Shown piece after piece: positions 43,191-53,075 of a stretch of DNA of 64,000 nucleotides; position 1 is the stretch's first letter, and every line of letters starts with the position of its first letter. This DNA comes from Paenibacillus andongensis (GTDB taxonomy: Bacteria > Bacillota > Bacilli > Paenibacillales > NBRC-103111). The stretch spans positions 1,805,001-1,869,000 of the forward strand of contig NZ_CP104467.1 of NCBI RefSeq assembly GCF_025369935.1, in the 5' to 3' direction. A program made the translations under genes and the position numbers. Below the pieces are notes generated by a model. That model ran no database searches. It had not been told where the DNA came from and saw only the letters and a list, made by a program, of their open reading frames with translations.

Positions 43191-45845
43191 CTATATGGAT
43201 TTTTTTTTCTGATCCTCGGCATAGAAAGGGCTCAGATATTCAGCGTTAAGCTCCGTCGGCAGTTCGTTTCCGATCAGCTCCAGGCACATGATCGCATTCA
43301 ATGACCATTGCGACGTTACGTTCGTCGTGATGCTCGGCAGCTCTTGAATCGGTCGGACATATGCGAGCTCCGGCACTTGATAGGTTAGCGTCGCGTCCTC
43401 ACTGTCTCCCGGCAGACGATTTTCCAGCATAATGCGCCATGTTTTCGCAGCCAAGTCCGCGTTATTGCGTCGGTTGGCTGCGTAGGCCGCCATCGATGCC
43501 GCAAACATTGGCCAACTGAATTGGTTAGGATGGATGACCCCATTCGTGCGTGCTAACTTTTCCTCTGGTTCTAGGTAATAGAATTCCCCAAATTCTATGA
43601 GCATGTCATCCCATTCAGGATCAGAGAGCAGGTGCGAAAGCTCAATCCACACTTGCGGCGCGCCAAAGGAAATGACCATATGATATCCGTAGTTGCCGTC
43701 GCTGATATGGGTAAGTATTCCGGTGTTCGGATCGTATCCGAATGTCGTGCCTGATAAGAGCCGGAACGGTGCGTCCTTCAAATTCTTAATCCCTTGCAGG
43801 ATCTTATCTCGGTATTTCGAATGCTCAAAGCGTTCCCATTGCGACATCCAATTCGAGCTGAAGGCTGCCCAGTCCGGACCGCTCCTCACGTGAGTAGGAT
43901 GCTCATCCTTTGGGAAATAGGCTCGCATCGGATCAATTCCGACAGTAGCGAAATCAGCGTCGGCCACTTCCGCCAAAATATCTCCTATACGTTCATCTGC
44001 AGTCAAGAAGTAATAGTAACGGTGCAAACCCGCCATTGCGATGCGCGCTTCCTTGCATCCGCAACCCCAGTGAACGACGTTATGCCGAGACCCGAGTCCT
44101 GCGTATTCTCCGAAATGATAAACATCCACTTCACTCGTATGACGTGTCATGGCCTCCGCCATGCGGAACAAATCTGCTTTTCCAGATCGCAAGAACGAGA
44201 GCCATAGCCAAATGTTCGGCACAAGCTCAGTGTTCTGCCAGGCAAAACCGCCAACGTCGTATCTCCATTCGTGCCGTACAGGATCGTACGTATGCATGAA
44301 ATCTCCATAGTCCCAGAAACCGTACCACCGCCGACTCTCAACCTCTTGCTTGTAGAACCTCAAACAGGCGTCGAGTTGATCTTCGATCCAACCTTTAGCA
44401 GGCGTGCTGCGGTCAGGCAGGCTCCAGATACCGAATACGTTCGTATCATGATAATGTGCAGGCTCGCATAAGAGCTGCGGCGGGGTTTGAACATGTCCGG
44501 TCATGTTTGCAAGGTCGGCAGCAGTAGGTGTCCCATCGCAGCACCACAGCATAAGCTCGTTCGTATTTCCGATTCCATAAGGTGTACTGCGCAGCTCATC
44601 CGCACCTTCATAGGCGGATTCCACATACGTATTCGTGTCGTAATGACGCATATCCATAGCTGCCGCATCCGGCGACCAGAACCAAAGTGTTAGCTTGGCC
44701 TCGTCTGTCGTCATACCGGTTACTTCCAAAGACGAAGGATGCTTCTGCCAAAAATTGCGCAGCCCTGCTGCAAGCCCGCCGTGAGTGTCTCCAGCATATA
44801 CGAGGCCTCTCGCACGGTTGCCGCTGACGGCCTTCACTGGGCTGCACGCTGCATTGGTTTGCTTGACGATAGAATAGGAGTCGGCAGAAAGCTGCACTAA
44901 CTTATAGCTGTCCCACGCAGCGGAATCATCAAGCAGTGCCTTGAATTTTGCATCCTTCTCAGGGTCGAATGCGATCGCTTCTCCGACTTGCTGACGATAG
45001 AACATGTCCATGTAGACGCCCTTCGTTCGCCATGTCGACAAATGCCGGGGCGATTCACTGAAAAAGCCAGTATCACCCGCAAAACGTACATACCTGTTAT
45101 ACAGTGGGGCTTTTAGTGGCAATGCAAAAGAGATGCCAAGCCCTTTCACAAAGTCCTCCTGCGGATTTCCATTGAAGAATGAGGTGTGGACAATCCGAAT
45201 CGATGCTTGGTTGGCATAGAAATACAGGCGCAACCGGAAGGGGAGCCAAGAACGATTGCCATCCTTGGAGATATGCTCGCCCTCCACCATCAGTACGACC
45301 CGTGAGGGGCCTTCCTGTTCGATCGTTACAGATGTGATCTCGCCACAAAACGATTCTTCCTGATAAAGACGTCCGCTCGATGTCGTACGTCGTTCTTCGC
45401 GAATACAAACAAGCGAACCATCCGAGCAGATCAGCTTCTCCCCGTGATATAGAGCGCGGATTAATGCTTTTCCTTGTTTTCCGACGATACACTGGATAAC
45501 TCCGGTTTCGACAGTTATTTCATCAGCTGATTGTGTAACCTTCAAGCGAGAACTCGCTGGGTTCACACTAGACTGTTCATCGGCGGCTTGCAGTGAATAG
45601 CCTTCACTTTCAGGCATATCGAATGATGCGGCGTGTGCTGTCCATTTCACGCTGCCGTCAGGCCAATATGCAGTTGGCCAGCTCTGAAGCTCCAACGAGT
45701 CTCCTGAGGAACCCATAAGGGTGAAAGAGCCGGCTTGCGACCGATTCAATTCTCCCATGTGCCAAGGTACTCCCCATGTAACGCCACAAGAGGTTGGAAG
45801 TGCTTCCTCCAACCAATGCAAATGGAGTTGCTTTTTCTGCCCCAT
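43191..45845 (-). CDS. PcRGLX/YetA-like exo-rhamnogalacturonan lyase family protein
   Basis: 884 residues, no signal peptide. The N-terminal RIFT-barrel region reads VTWGVPWHMGEL and SWPTAYWPDGSVKWTAHA; the middle and C-terminal part has WEDQ-poor but aromatic-rich stretches such as WYGFWDYGDFMHTYDPVRHEWRYDVGGFAW (30 residues around 500-530, abbreviated here as WYGFWDYGDF). This matches the PcRGLX/YetA group. It probably removes disaccharides from the end of rhamnogalacturonan I; activity is inferred from family. GGGGAGGG precedes the ATG. First gene of the two-gene operon with GH105. Confidence 0.72.
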   Translation of the reverse strand: MGQKKQLHLHWLEEALPTSCGVTWGVPWHMGELNRSQAGSFTLMGSSGDSLELQSWPTAYWPDGSVKWTAHAASFDMPESEGYSLQAADEQSSVNPASSRLKVTQSADEITVETGVIQCIVGKQGKALIRALYHGEKLICSDGSLVCIREERRTTSSGRLYQEESFCGEITSVTIEQEGPSRVVLMVEGEHISKDGNRSWLPFRLRLYFYANQASIRIVHTSFFNGNPQEDFVKGLGISFALPLKAPLYNRYVRFAGDTGFFSESPRHLSTWRTKGVYMDMFYRQQVGEAIAFDPEKDAKFKALLDDSAAWDSYKLVQLSADSYSIVKQTNAACSPVKAVSGNRARGLVYAGDTHGGLAAGLRNFWQKHPSSLEVTGMTTDEAKLTLWFWSPDAAAMDMRHYDTNTYVESAYEGADELRSTPYGIGNTNELMLWCCDGTPTAADLANMTGHVQTPPQLLCEPAHYHDTNVFGIWSLPDRSTPAKGWIEDQLDACLRFYKQEVESRRWYGFWDYGDFMHTYDPVRHEWRYDVGGFAWQNTELVPNIWLWLSFLRSGKADLFRMAEAMTRHTSEVDVYHFGEYAGLGSRHNVVHWGCGCKEARIAMAGLHRYYYFLTADERIGDILAEVADADFATVGIDPMRAYFPKDEHPTHVRSGPDWAAFSSNWMSQWERFEHSKYRDKILQGIKNLKDAPFRLLSGTTFGYDPNTGILTHISDGNYGYHMVISFGAPQVWIELSHLLSDPEWDDMLIEFGEFYYLEPEEKLARTNGVIHPNQFSWPMFAASMAAYAANRRNNADLAAKTWRIMLENRLPGDSEDATLTYQVPELAYVRPIQELPSITTNVTSQWSLNAIMCLELIGNELPTELNAEYLSPFYAEDQKKKSI

Positions 45846-45952
45846 GTTATCGTTAGCCCTCCCCGAATTTGTTAATGTCTCGGTTCAAGATTAGTATCTG
45901 TGGGAATTTCCTTCAACCACACTTTTTAATTCCATAGCTAACGAGAGATTTC

Positions 45953-45981
45953 ACTTTTTTTCCGGGAATAAGACTTTTTTT
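45953..45981 (-). promoter_or_regulatory. A-tract operator upstream of the YetA-GH105 operon
   Basis: On the minus strand AAAAAAAGT occurs twice, 20 bases apart, with CCCGG before the second copy, resembling the pair at 39817-39847 (CCGGAAAAAAAGT). Confidence 0.45.
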
Positions 45982-45997
45982 CTACAACAAGAAAATA

Positions 45998-46017
45998 CCG
46001 CCACTGCGGGCGGTTTG
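45998..46017 (-). terminator. probable terminator of the AraC gene
   Basis: ACCGCC and GGCGGT pair around a short loop; on the minus strand the stem is followed by ATTTTCTTG. Short T run, so moderate confidence. Confidence 0.5.
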
Positions 46018-46030
46018 GGACATCATGCTA

Positions 46031-48328
46031 TTAATTTCGGTTTAACTCCCGATATTGGCTTGGTGTAATGCTTTCTTGTTTCTTAAATATGCGATTAAAA
46101 TAGCTGGGTTGATATCCAGTCTTTTCGGCTATGTCGTTGATTTTCATATCGGTGTCACGCAAAAGCTCTTTCGCTTTTTCAATGCGCAGCTCGGTTAAAT
46201 AGTCAATAAAATTTTTACCGCTGACCTGCTTGAAAGCTTTGCTTAACGCAACCGTATTCGTGCCTGCGTAGTCGGCGCAGCTGTCCAGAGATATTTCCTT
46301 CATATAATTGTTCTGCAGATAAATCATCGCAGTTTCCACAGTCCTTTTCACTTGCACGTCGGAACGGGACTCCAGTTCCTGCATGAAGGGGTACACTACT
46401 TTGTCGTGGAACCAAGCGATCATTTTCTGCGGCTCTCCGAGCTGCATCAATTGCTCGTACAAATTTGCCGATTTGAAAATACGGTTCGGATCCATACCCG
46501 TAAGCCGAATGGCATGCAGGATGCTGCCGAGCAATTGAAGCATTCCTTGCTGAATGTCAATTACTTTGGCTCCGCGTTCGAGCAGTTCTTCCGAGAAAGC
46601 CCGGATGAGCTGCTTCGTTTCTTCCATCTGGCCGGTTCGAATCGCTTGAATGATCTCTCTTTCGAGCGCGAATGGATAATGAATCTCGTTGTTCTCTTTA
46701 TCGTACTCATCCAGAGATTCCAGATCGATAATTTGGTTCCGACTTTCGAAACGGCGTCTGCCTGACGCCTGCATCGCTTCCTCGAAGCGGGAGGGTACAT
46801 GAACCACAGACGAAGTGAGGCTGCCGATCGTGACCGATACATACATGTTAAGCATGTGATGAATCCCCTGAGTCAGTTCTTGACTAAAGGTTCTGATCGC
46901 TTCCTGCTGCTCAGTTTCTTCTGGAACGATAATGAGGAGACCGACAGACAAATCGTGGAAATTCATCACTTCTGCTTGCTCGAAACGGCTCGATGCGAGC
47001 TCTTTCGTAATATTGGCAGCCACGAAAGTGACGAGCCCTTCATCGCCAGAGGAGAAGCGTCCTTCCAAGTTTTCAAATCCGGTCAATTGGATGTACAGCA
47101 CAGCGTATTGCCGATGGTCTACTGACCAGCCGAAATTGCGCATCCTCTCAAGCAGAGCCTGCTCGGAGTAGGAATAGAGATATCCTTGGACAAGTTGAAG
47201 CAGGAAGCCCTCCTTGAGGTGAGGAAGCTGCTGCTCCAGCTTATTCTGTAGGGTTGTGCTCTCCCTAGTTAGATGCAGCCATTCTTTCTCAATGATCTTG
47301 AAATCATCATTATGTTCTTTCCCTAACGCGGCTATTGCTGTCTTTCCTGTAAGCAAGCTGACTAACTGGGCGATAGGTGAATAGATACGCCGTGAAGCCA
47401 GCCATGATAAAACGAACGCGAGCAGCAGCATCCCGATGCTTAACGTCAAGACCAATTGAGAAATAAAAACGACCGGCTTTGTAATCGCGCTGATCGGCGA
47501 TGCAGAGACATACGTCCAATCGGTACCGATGCGCGACATCGTGCCGAAGGATACGGTGTATGTTGATTGGTTCCAATTGAACAAGAATGAACCTGATTTG
47601 GTTTTGCTGGCAAGAACTTCTCTCTTAATAGCTTCATCAAGCTGCGACGCCGGCACCTTCCCAGAGCTAGACAGTAGTTGATCGCCATTTTCCTCCAACA
47701 GGAACGTATTCCCGCCATCATATGGGGCTAGTGTTTGCAGCAGTTTGGCGACTTTCGGCGTATCCATCCGGACGGCAATAACACCGTAATGGTTCTCATT
47801 GCTTTCAGGTATTTTTATCATAAAAGATAGTGAGTTATCATTCGGAGAACCTGACTCGGACGTATGCTGCGACCAGAACACTTGTTTATCATACGCGAGC
47901 AATTTTCTGTATCCTTCGATCTGCACAGCATCCGTTAACGCTTCGTATTGCGGATGAAACCGAACGGGGGCGGCTCCTTCCAAGAACAACTCTGCTTCTA
48001 TAGCAAGTGGATTTGCACCTTTCATATTGGCTATCGTTTGTGTGATGTTGCGAGCAATCTCGAAATCGCGCGATAGACTTATATTCGCCAATGAGTAACT
48101 GAAATTAGGATCGAATGACCAATGCATGACCGACGTCTCCAAATAAGAGAACTGCTCGTCAATATTGGACGCTCTTAGCTGAATCTGTTTATTGTGCATC
48201 TGAAGCAGCTCATTCTCAAGACGCTCACCGCCAAGCCAATAAATCACACCGCCGAAGATAAGTCCGGGAATACTGGAAATGATCAGAATTAAAATCCAAT
48301 TATCACGGAAGCGCTTACTTCTGAACAC
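46031..48328 (-). CDS. AraC-family regulator with membrane sensor domain
   Basis: 765 residues. Membrane segment NWILILIISSIPGLIFGGV near 10-30, an extracellular sensor of about 250 residues, a second segment near 282-308 (VLTLSIGMLLLAFVLSWL), cytosolic linker, then the AraC double helix-turn-helix (ISLDSCADYAGTNTVALSKAF, IEKAKELLRDTDMKINDIA) ending SITPSQYRELNRN. The start is a GTG after GGGGGAA. It sits just upstream of the YetA-GH105 operon in the same direction and probably controls the pectin locus; it could also answer to the A-tract operators (inference). Confidence 0.88.
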   Translation of the reverse strand: MFRSKRFRDNWILILIISSIPGLIFGGVIYWLGGERLENELLQMHNKQIQLRASNIDEQFSYLETSVMHWSFDPNFSYSLANISLSRDFEIARNITQTIANMKGANPLAIEAELFLEGAAPVRFHPQYEALTDAVQIEGYRKLLAYDKQVFWSQHTSESGSPNDNSLSFMIKIPESNENHYGVIAVRMDTPKVAKLLQTLAPYDGGNTFLLEENGDQLLSSSGKVPASQLDEAIKREVLASKTKSGSFLFNWNQSTYTVSFGTMSRIGTDWTYVSASPISAITKPVVFISQLVLTLSIGMLLLAFVLSWLASRRIYSPIAQLVSLLTGKTAIAALGKEHNDDFKIIEKEWLHLTRESTTLQNKLEQQLPHLKEGFLLQLVQGYLYSYSEQALLERMRNFGWSVDHRQYAVLYIQLTGFENLEGRFSSGDEGLVTFVAANITKELASSRFEQAEVMNFHDLSVGLLIIVPEETEQQEAIRTFSQELTQGIHHMLNMYVSVTIGSLTSSVVHVPSRFEEAMQASGRRRFESRNQIIDLESLDEYDKENNEIHYPFALEREIIQAIRTGQMEETKQLIRAFSEELLERGAKVIDIQQGMLQLLGSILHAIRLTGMDPNRIFKSANLYEQLMQLGEPQKMIAWFHDKVVYPFMQELESRSDVQVKRTVETAMIYLQNNYMKEISLDSCADYAGTNTVALSKAFKQVSGKNFIDYLTELRIEKAKELLRDTDMKINDIAEKTGYQPSYFNRIFKKQESITPSQYRELNRN

Positions 48329-48465
48329 GATCTAATTCCCCCTTTTTTCTTCTTTGTAAACTTGAATGGAAATTTGCAGCTGTATCCTCGGATAAATGGT
48401 TTCTCCATATCATAGCATGTAATTTGTCATTCCTTCTACAACAGCAATGAAAGAAAGTTAGAGTG

Positions 48466-48525
48466 GACCGCACTCAGCTTAGTTGGCTTGGCCAAAGAAC
48501 TAAGTTGGTGCGGTCTTTTTCTGCG
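48466..48525. repeat. dispersed palindrome, copy B, inside the Lhr gene end
   Basis: GACCGCA/TGCGGTC outer stem, CTTAGTT/AACTAAG inner stem, then TTTTTCTGC, near-identical to 32506-32561. Here the T run is on the plus strand, opposite to the gene it lies in, so it is not a terminator for that gene. Confidence 0.85.
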
Positions 48526-51500
48526 CCTAGAAGCTTTAAATATTCCTGTTCGGGCGCTTCTGAGATACGCACACCGTTCCAAGTTTCGATAACGATTTTA
48601 CGTAGTTGATGTTGTTTGAGGAACTGGCGGAACATACTTTTTAACTCGTGGACAATGGTCATTTGATCGTCGTTTTGGTTCGCCTTAGGTGCAATATGAT
48701 AAATCCGCTTGCCATTATTCTCGATCCAATACAACCACTCACTGCCTTTGAGAGCTAAGTAATTACCGCTTTTACGTGAAAATGAGATGTTTGAAACCTC
48801 GGGCCAGGGGACAATCAGTCCAAACGGATTAGCCGGATCAACAGCACTTAAAAGCGTGAATTTTTGTTGACTAGCGGTAACGTCACCTGCTTGCTGGTAC
48901 AGGCGAGTGATGAATTCTTTAGATGCGTATTGCAGAGCATGTAAATCGGTAATGAATAGACCTCTGACAACAAGCCCCCACTCCTCCAACTGACGGAGCG
49001 CTGTCTGAATGGCTTCCCATGGAAACGGACACAGAGCAGAGACGAGATCTTTGGTGATGATGCCAAAACGCTCCAGCAGATGATGCGTCCACTGCATGGC
49101 GGACGATTGCTTATCGAAGGCAGGGCTAAGCAGCGAATCGAGAGGGTACCAACGACCAAGTCCTGACTGGAATTTATCCGGTTTCTTAGAAGCACCTGCG
49201 GCATGTAGTCGAAGCGGAGCGAACTGGTCGTTGGCAGCCTGTCCATCCCACACTAATTGTAGTAATTCCTCCAACAATGATGATGGAGCTCGTCCTTTTT
49301 CAAGACCCAGCTTGCTTAGAAAGATGGCCCCTTTTTCCTGCAAAAGGCTGAGAAGCTCAGGGTTTGAGGCTGGTCTTTGGTTGGCTACAGTGAGGCAGGG
49401 CTCATACAGAGAACTGCTTTCTGCCAGAAAGAAGGCAATGCGGCCTTCCTTTTCTTCCGGCTCTTTGCGGCCTATCCAGACAATTTGACCTGAAGAACAT
49501 AGCGTGTCTAAGTCCTGTTTGCGGTACGAAAGCTGACGAGTTGGAAAAAAGACAGACTCCCAAAGTGAGAAAGGCAGGAAGAAGCCTTGCAAGTCTTCAA
49601 TAATTTCGCGAAGATGTTCCATGCCGGGAACGTCGTTTCTATCAGCGAGTTTACGCCTAAGCGGCATATGCGTCATATAAGTGAGCGGGGATACAGCCTC
49701 GCCACCACGTCTATAAGATTGAAGGGACAGACGAATTAATCGGGAAGCTACCTTGCTGCTCGTCCACAGTTCTTCGGTTTCCGGATCGGCAAAAGGTGCG
49801 ACAGATAACGTACCATTTCGAATAGCACTCTGAACCCAATCAGCTGCGATGGCAAGTTCTACCTCAAAACGAGCTGCTAATTCTGCCGTTGTGAAAGAGA
49901 GCTTCCCGTCGGCAAATCTTTGAAACACGAACGATTTGGCAACCATAGAATCCGAAAGTGAAGAATAGAACTCTACTTCATCACTGCTGATATAGCGGGT
50001 CTCTTTCATAAAGAAGGCTGTTGCTGTCTTGCCTTGGACAAGGAGATCGTTGATCCATGCATTGACAGTTATTTCAGAAGCTGAACTAGCCATGACGAGT
50101 TCAGCCAAAGAGGAATCGCCGCGTTCTTTCAAATAACGAAACACCTCTTGAGAAGAGGCTAAAGGCTCATCCGTCAAGGCAAGTTTATGTTCCTCTGCCT
50201 CGATGACTTGAGGACTAACGGCGCTGCGGATTGCCTCAATACCGAAAATATCAGCTGCCATTTGACGGCTAAAGCCAAGTAATTCAACTTGCAAATCCTG
50301 CGTTAACGCATCGGATTCATATAATTTCTGCGACACATAGTCGAACTTGAATTGCCCAGCGAGCGGCGATGGGAAATGGTTGCGATGAACGGCAAATTGA
50401 ATACTTCCTGTATGAATAGCTGTTAAAATGCCCTGAAGATGCTGAATATCGACATGCTCTTCCAGGCATTCTCGCATAGCTTCCTGAAACAAGGGAAAGC
50501 GTTCTTTGAAGGGCATAGCTTCCTTCATGAGTTCTTGTCCACGCAGTCGCTTAATCCAAGCAGGGATACGTGTGAAACTGCGGGAAAGAAGCAAGGACGT
50601 TTCTGCCAGCCGTTGGAAAGCTGCGCCAAACATACCGGATTCGGCTACAGCTTCAATGATGAACTGTTCCGCTTCTATAGAAGAGATGGACATGATGGCA
50701 TGTACAATCGATTCTTGAAAGCTAGGGAAAATAAGCTCGATGCCGTTATCTTTCGCATTCGTATATAGGGCAGTTTGACCTTTTTGTTTAAGATGCTTAT
50801 CGATAGCCATTAGCCAAGTACGGTTCAGCTTGCGACCGAATAGGCTGTGCAAAATATAATGGGTTTGATTGTTTTCATCAACAAAGGTTTCTATGACAAC
50901 CGTTGTATCTGTTGGAACTGTATTTACAGCGATTTGATTGCGAACGATACTGATGAGTGCATGGCTTGCCTCCGAATCAAAGTGAAATTGATCCATGAGC
51001 CAATCTTGGACATCGAGATCAGCTTGCGTGTGAGGAAGCGACTGCAAACGATCACGCAGCTGACGCCATATTTGACCAGTTTGAACGCCAAGCTCAAACG
51101 ACTTTCCACCGGTCTCCCCGCGCCAGAAGGGGACTTCACTGTATCGGTTCTCTGCTTCTTGGACATAGATACGCTCTGGACGCTTGCGGACGATACGCCA
51201 AGAAGCCGTTCCCAATTGAAACACGTCGCCGACAGACGATTCGTGGATGAACTCTTCATCCAGTTCACCGAGGTGAAGTCCGGTTTCGTTATGATGCACG
51301 GGATAGGCCGTGCTCTGAGGGATTGTGCCCGCGCCGGTGAGCGCGGCCATCTGTGTAGCCGCCAACCGTTCTAAGCGGCCGGTTTCACGATCCCATGCGA
51401 TGAGCGGACGCACGAAGGGGTACAGCCCTGCGAGCACCTCGAGCATCGCGAGCCAGCGCTCACGCGGCAGCTCGCGGAAAGAGTCGCTCTGCGCGAGCAG

Positions 51501-52823
51501 GCGCTCCAGGCGCGGCACATCCAGCTCGTCGCCCATGGCTACCATGGCGACGAGCTGCTGCGCAAGGACATCGAGGCTGCCCCGCGGGATGCGGATGGCC
51601 TCGATGTCGCGCGCCGCGATCCGCCGGCTGAGCACGGCCAGCTCCGGCAGCAGGCTGCGGCTGCGCGCAAGCAGCACGCCGCGGCTGACGCTGCCGACGG
51701 CGTGGCCGGCCCGGCCGATCCGCTGGATGCCTGCGGCAGCGGTGAAAGGCGAGTCGATCTGGATCACCAGATCGACATGGCCGACGTCGATGCCGAGCTC
51801 CAGCGACGACGTGGCAACCAGGCAGCGAAGCTCGCCGGCCTTGAGCGAGCGCTCGACCTCGAGCCGCTTCTCGCGGGCGACGCTGCCGTGGTGGCTCTTC
51901 GCGATCTCATGACCGACATGGTCATTGAGTCGCAAGGTCAAACGTTCGCAAAGCCTGCGGCTATTTGCGAAGATAAGCACGGTGCTGCAGCCTTCCATGA
52001 GCTGCAGCAGGCGCTCGACAAGAGGCGTCCATATCGCCTCTTGATCAGCCCCAGCCCGTACAGGTTCCGGCATCGTCACCTGAAGCGCGTACTGCTTCTC
52101 GGCTTTGCTCTCGATAATAGCTACATGTCGCGGCTGGTCAGCTTCCCAGCCCCCAAGATAACGAGCGACCCGCTCGATAGGCTTTTGCGTCGCAGACACG
52201 CCGATCCGCTGGACGGATCGCCCGCACCACGCATTCAGCCGTTCCAGCGTGAGCGATAAGTGCATACCGCGCTTGTCCGCTGCCAGATCGTGGATTTCGT
52301 CGACGACGATCTGTTCCACGCTCTTTAGCATTTCTCTCGCGCGCGGAGAAGTAAGCAGCAAATACAACGATTCTGGCGTGGTCACCAGCAGATCAGGCGG
52401 CTGCTTCAGCATCGATGCCCGAGTGCTTTGTTTGGTATCACCGGTACGAACCCCTATCGTGAGTCCCTTCCAGGCGGTTTCCTTTTCGAAAGAGGAAGCC
52501 ATCTCCTCAATTTCTGCCATAAAATGAATCAAATGATCATGAATATCGTTATTCAACGCTTTGAGCGGTGTCACGACAAGCACGCGAACACCGGCTGAAT
52601 ACTCTTCGTGTGTCTGCTTTTTCTGGATAACTCCGTCCAAACAAGGCAGTAAAGCTGCCAGTGTTTTACCTGAGCCTGTTGGGGAAGAGATGAGCGTGTG
52701 TGTGCCAGAACGTATTTGTTTCCATGCCTGCTTCTGAACATCCGTAGGCTCACCGAAACGGGAAGTAAACCAAGCCCTCAGAATGGGATGGAAATGAGAT
52801 AGATCCAACGCAATTTCCGTCAT
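48474..52823 (-). CDS. Lhr-type large DEAD/DEAH helicase
   Basis: About 1449 residues. Helicase core at the N-terminus: Walker A SSPTGSGKT, DEAD-box variant VVDEIHDLAADKRG, SATQKPIERVA, and in the second RecA domain ATSSLELGIDVGHVD and QRIGRAGHAVGS. The rest has the winged-helix and beta-barrel regions of bacterial Lhr relatives. Thought to act in DNA repair as a 3'-5' translocase. The ATG at 52823 follows AAGGGAGC. The last 13 residues (DRTNLVLWPSQLS) are encoded by a dispersed palindrome. A strongly G+C-rich patch covers about 51340-52260. Confidence 0.9.
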   Translation of the reverse strand: MTEIALDLSHFHPILRAWFTSRFGEPTDVQKQAWKQIRSGTHTLISSPTGSGKTLAALLPCLDGVIQKKQTHEEYSAGVRVLVVTPLKALNNDIHDHLIHFMAEIEEMASSFEKETAWKGLTIGVRTGDTKQSTRASMLKQPPDLLVTTPESLYLLLTSPRAREMLKSVEQIVVDEIHDLAADKRGMHLSLTLERLNAWCGRSVQRIGVSATQKPIERVARYLGGWEADQPRHVAIIESKAEKQYALQVTMPEPVRAGADQEAIWTPLVERLLQLMEGCSTVLIFANSRRLCERLTLRLNDHVGHEIAKSHHGSVAREKRLEVERSLKAGELRCLVATSSLELGIDVGHVDLVIQIDSPFTAAAGIQRIGRAGHAVGSVSRGVLLARSRSLLPELAVLSRRIAARDIEAIRIPRGSLDVLAQQLVAMVAMGDELDVPRLERLLAQSDSFRELPRERWLAMLEVLAGLYPFVRPLIAWDRETGRLERLAATQMAALTGAGTIPQSTAYPVHHNETGLHLGELDEEFIHESSVGDVFQLGTASWRIVRKRPERIYVQEAENRYSEVPFWRGETGGKSFELGVQTGQIWRQLRDRLQSLPHTQADLDVQDWLMDQFHFDSEASHALISIVRNQIAVNTVPTDTTVVIETFVDENNQTHYILHSLFGRKLNRTWLMAIDKHLKQKGQTALYTNAKDNGIELIFPSFQESIVHAIMSISSIEAEQFIIEAVAESGMFGAAFQRLAETSLLLSRSFTRIPAWIKRLRGQELMKEAMPFKERFPLFQEAMRECLEEHVDIQHLQGILTAIHTGSIQFAVHRNHFPSPLAGQFKFDYVSQKLYESDALTQDLQVELLGFSRQMAADIFGIEAIRSAVSPQVIEAEEHKLALTDEPLASSQEVFRYLKERGDSSLAELVMASSASEITVNAWINDLLVQGKTATAFFMKETRYISSDEVEFYSSLSDSMVAKSFVFQRFADGKLSFTTAELAARFEVELAIAADWVQSAIRNGTLSVAPFADPETEELWTSSKVASRLIRLSLQSYRRGGEAVSPLTYMTHMPLRRKLADRNDVPGMEHLREIIEDLQGFFLPFSLWESVFFPTRQLSYRKQDLDTLCSSGQIVWIGRKEPEEKEGRIAFFLAESSSLYEPCLTVANQRPASNPELLSLLQEKGAIFLSKLGLEKGRAPSSLLEELLQLVWDGQAANDQFAPLRLHAAGASKKPDKFQSGLGRWYPLDSLLSPAFDKQSSAMQWTHHLLERFGIITKDLVSALCPFPWEAIQTALRQLEEWGLVVRGLFITDLHALQYASKEFITRLYQQAGDVTASQQKFTLLSAVDPANPFGLIVPWPEVSNISFSRKSGNYLALKGSEWLYWIENNGKRIYHIAPKANQNDDQMTIVHELKSMFRQFLKQHQLRKIVIETWNGVRISEAPEQEYLKLLGAEKDRTNLVLWPSQLS

Positions 52824-53075
52824 AGTCTTTGCTCCCTTGCTCACAATTTCTTCCAACATAGCATATTGTGAGGGTCATCGCCAGCGGCGCAAAATATGAC
52901 AGTTTATTTACATCTCATATGCTAAATTGGTTAAAGCAATACTTGATCATGCTATGGGATGAATAAAGAAAAAATTTTCCATGGAAAATAAAAGGGCACC
53001 CTCCTAAAAATAACCATTCAAACGAATTCTTCTGATACATGTAGTATTCAAATCAAGAAGGAGAGTGTGTGAAGC
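52824..53075. other. intergenic gap with a 16-bp palindrome
   Basis: No gene. ATTTTCCATGGAAAAT at 52974-52989 is a perfect palindrome about 90 bases before the S-layer-domain gene and could be an operator. AAGAAGGAGAG (53057-53065) is the ribosome site of that gene. No clear -35/-10 pair seen. Confidence 0.35.

Noticed and set aside
51325..51912. 195-codon plus-strand open frame inside the Lhr gene
   Set aside because: Antisense shadow produced by the G+C-rich patch; serine/arginine-rich product without motifs or ribosome site.
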